From Bacteroidales bacterium (GTDB lineage: Bacteria > Bacteroidota > Bacteroidia > Bacteroidales > UBA7960): a stretch of 8,506 nt of DNA. Location of the stretch: positions 1-8,506 of the forward strand of contig SKYG01000035.1 of the NCBI GenBank assembly GCA_007128045.1, given 5' to 3'. A program made the translations under genes and the position numbers. The notes beneath the pieces are model-generated. The model did no database searches. It was not told the DNA's origin and saw only the letters and a program-made list of their open reading frames with translations. Positions 6,098 through 8,506 of the stretch are shown here, one piece after another; within the stretch, counting starts at the first letter, position 1; every line of letters starts with the position of its first letter.

Positions 6098-7261
6098 ATG
6101 GAAACTGGTACCTTGGGTCATATCCTGGAGCAATTGTCAGAATTCATCGGATATACTTCATTCTCGCACATCACCCTGGGACATATTGTCATGATATGCG
6201 TGGGTTTGTTTTTTATATTTCTTGCCATTACCAAGCACTATGAGCCATTGCTTCTAATCCCGATTGGATTTGGCATTATTATTGGCAACATCCCTTTTGC
6301 CGAGAACACCGGCTTGCAGATAGGCATCTATGAGGAGGGGAGCGTGCTAAACATGTTATATTTCGGAGTGCAGCGGGGATTGTATCCCCCCATTATCTTT
6401 CTTGGGATAGGTGCCATGACCGACTTCTCTTCCTTGCTGTCGAAGCCACGTTTGGTGTTGCTGGGTGCAGCCGCACAGTTCGGGATCTTTGCTGCCTATT
6501 CCTCTTCGCTGCTGCTGGGCTTTAGTCCGACACAGGCAGGTGCCATCGCCATCATCGGAGGCGCTGACGGGCCGACAGCCATATTCCTTTCATCAAAGCT
6601 GGCTCCGGAGTTTATCGGCCCCATCGCCATCGCTGCCTATTCATATATGGCTCTGGTGCCTGTGATTCAGCCGCCGATCATGCGCCTGCTTACTACCAAA
6701 AAGGAGCGACTGATACGTATGACACCCCCCAGGGCTGTGCCCAAGCAGGAGAAGATCATATTCCCTATTGTCGGTATCCTGTTAACCACCTTTATCATGC
6801 CCACCGCATTGCCACTTCTGGGGATGCTGTTCTTTGGCAACCTGCTGAAGGAAAGTGGCGTTACCAACCGCCTGGCTGAAACGGCCAGGTCATCACTGAT
6901 CGACATTGTTACCATTTTCCTGGGTCTTACCGTTGGCGCCTCTACCCAGGCTACCGTATTTTTAACCAATGAGTCAATGCTGATCTTCGGACTGGGGGCG
7001 GCAAGCTTCATAGTGGCCACTTTTAGCGGGGTGCTGTTTGCCAAGCTGATGAATGTGTTCTCCAAAGAAGGCGACAAGATCAATCCCCTCATCGGCAACT
7101 CAGGCGTATCAGCTGTGCCCGATAGCGCACGTGTGTCGCAGCATGTCGGACTGGAATACGACAAGACCAATCATTTGCTGATGCATGCCATGGCAGCAAA
7201 CGTTTCCGGGGTGATCGGCAGTGCCATCGCCGCAGGCATCTTGCTGAGCTTTTTGACGTAG
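6098..7261 (+). CDS. mmdB: Methylmalonyl-CoA decarboxylase beta subunit, Na+-translocating
   Basis: This 387-aa integral membrane subunit decarboxylates carboxybiotin and couples this to Na+ export. It is an OadB/MmdB/GcdB family protein with many hydrophobic helices. The hallmark IIGGADGPTAIFLSSKLAPE lies at 152-171, and its Asp157 appears to match the essential Asp203 of the Klebsiella oxaloacetate decarboxylase beta subunit. AYSYMALVPVIQPP (180-193) contains Tyr183, which fits Tyr229. INPLIGNSGVSAVPDSARVSQ (328-348) offers Asn329, Gly333, Ser338 and Arg345 with the spacing of the conserved helix VIII residues. These equivalences are from remembered motif spacing, not an alignment. The protein is shorter than the Klebsiella subunit, as is common for this branch. 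It is the last gene of the operon. No intrinsic terminator follows directly; the spacer is filled with repeats. Confidence 0.95.
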   Translation: METGTLGHILEQLSEFIGYTSFSHITLGHIVMICVGLFFIFLAITKHYEPLLLIPIGFGIIIGNIPFAENTGLQIGIYEEGSVLNMLYFGVQRGLYPPIIFLGIGAMTDFSSLLSKPRLVLLGAAAQFGIFAAYSSSLLLGFSPTQAGAIAIIGGADGPTAIFLSSKLAPEFIGPIAIAAYSYMALVPVIQPPIMRLLTTKKERLIRMTPPRAVPKQEKIIFPIVGILLTTFIMPTALPLLGMLFFGNLLKESGVTNRLAETARSSLIDIVTIFLGLTVGASTQATVFLTNESMLIFGLGAASFIVATFSGVLFAKLMNVFSKEGDKINPLIGNSGVSAVPDSARVSQHVGLEYDKTNHLLMHAMAANVSGVIGSAIAAGILLSFLT

Positions 7262-7278
7262 GGGGTAAGAAGGTTAAC

Positions 7279-7412
7279 CGCAGAGGAACGCAGATGGGAT
7301 TTAACCGCAGAGAAACGCAGAGTGATTCGCAGAGGAACGCAGAGGGGGGATAACCGCAGAGGAACGCAGAGTCATTCGCAGAGGAACGCAGAGTCATTCG
7401 CAGAGGTACGCT
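7279..7412. repeat. CGCAGAGGAACGCAGAG array
   Basis: Six units related to CGCAGAGGAACGCAGAG begin at 7279, 7306, 7328, 7355, 7377 and 7399. Start-to-start distances are 27, 22, 27, 22 and 22, because spacers are either AACC-containing or the shorter (A)GTCATT/GTGATT type. The last unit is degenerate and runs into the next element. It is non-coding. Units of this kind are scattered through many environmental genomes (recalled, not searched). Confidence 0.88.
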
Positions 7413-7467
7413 GTAGGGACAGGACTTGGCCTGTCCTTAAAAGGTTTCCGGGTTGCCAGGTTGCATA
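7412..7467. repeat. Hairpin beginning TGTAGGG plus octamer array, reverse copy
   Basis: TGTAG (7412-7416) is followed by a perfect 7-bp hairpin, GGACAGG (7417-7423) with CCTGTCC (7430-7436). After a 7-base gap come three diverged octamers, GTTTCCGG, GTTGCCAG and GTTGCATA (7444-7467). On the minus strand this reads octamers, hairpin, CCCTACA, the same order as at 571-628 although the stem sequence differs. Confidence 0.65.
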
Positions 7468-7493
7468 GCACCCAGCCCTGCCTATGGCCCCCT

Positions 7494-7625
7494 CTGTCAT
7501 CTCGATACGGAGCGCAGCGTAGTGAGAGATCCCCTGCATACCTCAGGCTCCCGTGCTTCGATGCACTCCGCCTTGGCGGAGCCCTGAAAAAGGAGGGGAT
7601 CTCTCACTATCGTTCGAGATGACAG
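7494..7625. repeat. 132-bp long palindromic element
   Basis: The left arm CTGTCATCTCGA (7494-7505) and TAGTGAGAGATCCCCT (7520-7535) are matched, in inverted orientation, by AGGGGATCTCTCACTA (7594-7609) and TCGAGATGACAG (7614-7625). The two arms differ only in the bases between these blocks. The centre holds TCAGGCTC/GAGCCCTGA and a perfect CTCCGCC-TT-GGCGGAG hairpin (7566-7581). It lies between convergent genes, where it could act as a bidirectional transcription stop. It resembles the TGTCATYTCGA...GTGAGARATC palindromes found widely in Bacteroidota (recalled). No ORF is present. Confidence 0.88.
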
Positions 7626-7644
7626 GTGCTATGTATGCCACCGC

Positions 7645-8506
7645 TCAAGCCAGATAACACACCTCAGTAAACAATTTCACCATATGTAAGGTCGTTTCAT
7701 GTGCTTCGGCCCATCCCATATGTCCTGCTTCTTCGAGGATCAGGCTGTAGGAGGTTTTCGGCAGGGCGATTTGTGGCAAGATGCTGTCTACGGGTATGCG
7801 GCTGTCTTTCTTCCCGCAAATGAATAGAATGGGAAATGAGGCATTCTTCAACATATCACGACTGTCGGCACGCAGCTTCATGCCTTCCTGGGCTGCGATG
7901 ATTGCCTGAGAGCTCATCTTCCGGGCCTCGTGCATCAGGTTGTCGATCAAAGGCTGGTGTTTCGACTGGTTTGCCGGGGCAAATAAGCTGGGGATAAACT
8001 GCAACAGAAAGTCTTTGTGATTATGTCTGATAGCTGTTATGGCCTTGTTACGGCCTTCTATTGCTTCCTGGCTGTCGGCCGCCGCGGTACTGTGAAACAG
8101 ACCCAAGCCTTTTACATGATCAGGGTACAACCTGTAGAAAGCCAGCGACACATAGCCCCCCATTGAGTGGCCTACCATCACACACGTGCTGATCTGTAAG
8201 TGATCAAGGACGGCCTTTACACAACCAGCCATATCTTCCATGGTGTGGATATCTCCCCAACAGCCACTTTGTCCGTGCCCGGGAAGGTCTATGGTTACAA
8301 TCCTGTAGCTGCCTGACAGCGTAGCTACAAACCCATCCCATATAGATTGAGACTCAGTGAAACCGTGTAATAATACCAGGGTGTTGCCCTGCCCGGTATC
8401 TGAATATGTAATTTTCGTGTTATTATAGCTGATATCTTCTAGCTGATGCGCAAGGATGTCTTGTACATCTATGGATGTGCCACAGTTTGGGCATTTTATT
8501 TGGGTA
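7645..8506 (-). CDS. Alpha/beta hydrolase, 5' end beyond window, with CPNCG N-terminus
   Basis: The frame is open from the stop at 7645 to the window edge, giving 286 visible residues. Numbering from the first visible residue, the hydrolase body begins near 25 and shows LVLLHGFTES (43-52, oxyanion-hole HG), IDLPGHGQS, the nucleophile elbow GHSMGG (catalytic Ser114), an acid at about Asp234 (CGKKDSRIP) and His262 (EEAGHMGWAE). This is a complete catalytic triad of the alpha/beta hydrolase_1 type, likely a cytoplasmic esterase or C-C/ester hydrolase of unknown substrate. Oddly, residues 3-24 read IKCPNCGTSIDVQDILAHQLED, which resembles the start of DUF2130 proteins rather than a hydrolase. No Met separates the two parts before residue 89, which lies too far in to be the start, inside the fold. 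So translation must begin upstream of the window edge, or at an alternative start. The gene converges on mmdB and is separated from it by repeats. Confidence 0.85.
   Translation of the reverse strand, partial: TQIKCPNCGTSIDVQDILAHQLEDISYNNTKITYSDTGQGNTLVLLHGFTESQSIWDGFVATLSGSYRIVTIDLPGHGQSGCWGDIHTMEDMAGCVKAVLDHLQISTCVMVGHSMGGYVSLAFYRLYPDHVKGLGLFHSTAAADSQEAIEGRNKAITAIRHNHKDFLLQFIPSLFAPANQSKHQPLIDNLMHEARKMSSQAIIAAQEGMKLRADSRDMLKNASFPILFICGKKDSRIPVDSILPQIALPKTSYSLILEEAGHMGWAEAHETTLHMVKLFTEVCYLA

Noticed and set aside
7089..7397. 102-aa minus-strand frame across the CGCAGAG array
   Set aside because: Its sequence is a translation of the tandem repeat and the end of mmdB in antisense; no protein family is visible.
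7279..7412. Possible CRISPR array
   Set aside because: Units are 17 bases with gaps of 5-10 bases that are themselves repeated; CRISPR spacers are longer and unique, and no cas gene is present.

Overview
The window looks like a chromosomal segment of an anaerobic or facultative Bacteroidota, probably Bacteroidales/Marinilabiliales-like. The evidence is protein families and signals, since there is no rRNA or other phylogenetic marker here. The first gene is a lipoprotein with the CANVVAPTGGPRD start typical of Bacteroidota Ig-like lipoproteins. Most starts have A/T-rich leaders rather than Shine-Dalgarno boxes. A TAnnTTTG-type -7 element precedes the metabolic operon. The spacers carry dispersed palindromic repeats of a kind common in environmental Bacteroidota.

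Layout. Positions 1-837 hold no convincing protein gene. They contain a 58-bp tandem repeat (1-121), two strong plus-strand intrinsic terminators (254-299 and 496-531) that suggest one or two small untranslated RNAs, an octamer array fused to a hairpin (571-628), and a folded segment (738-811). A surface lipoprotein gene follows (838-2850). Next is a five-gene operon on the plus strand (2999-7261): methylmalonyl-CoA epimerase, then the alpha (carboxyltransferase), OadG-like delta, biotin-carrier gamma and membrane beta subunits of a sodium-pumping methylmalonyl-CoA decarboxylase. The spacer 7262-7644 is packed with repeats: a 22/27-nt-spaced CGCAGAGG array, a second copy of the octamer-plus-hairpin element in the opposite orientation, and a 132-bp long palindrome related to the repeat at position 1. 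The last gene, on the minus strand and open at the window edge, is an alpha/beta hydrolase. Its visible N-terminus carries an unexpected CPNCG segment resembling the start of DUF2130 proteins.

How the genes work together. The epimerase interconverts (R)- and (S)-methylmalonyl-CoA. The four-subunit pump decarboxylates the (S) form to propionyl-CoA via biotin and exports Na+. This is the energy-conserving end of the succinate-to-propionate fermentation, although the chemistry can also be drawn in reverse. No biotin carboxylase gene is present, which favours a decarboxylase pump over a propionyl-CoA carboxylase. The lipoprotein and hydrolase have no evident link to this pathway.

I found no CRISPR array, transposase, phage gene or defence system. 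The less ordinary material is the hydrolase N-terminal fusion, the repeat families in the spacers (including microsatellites inside the operon), and the gene-free region with two terminators.
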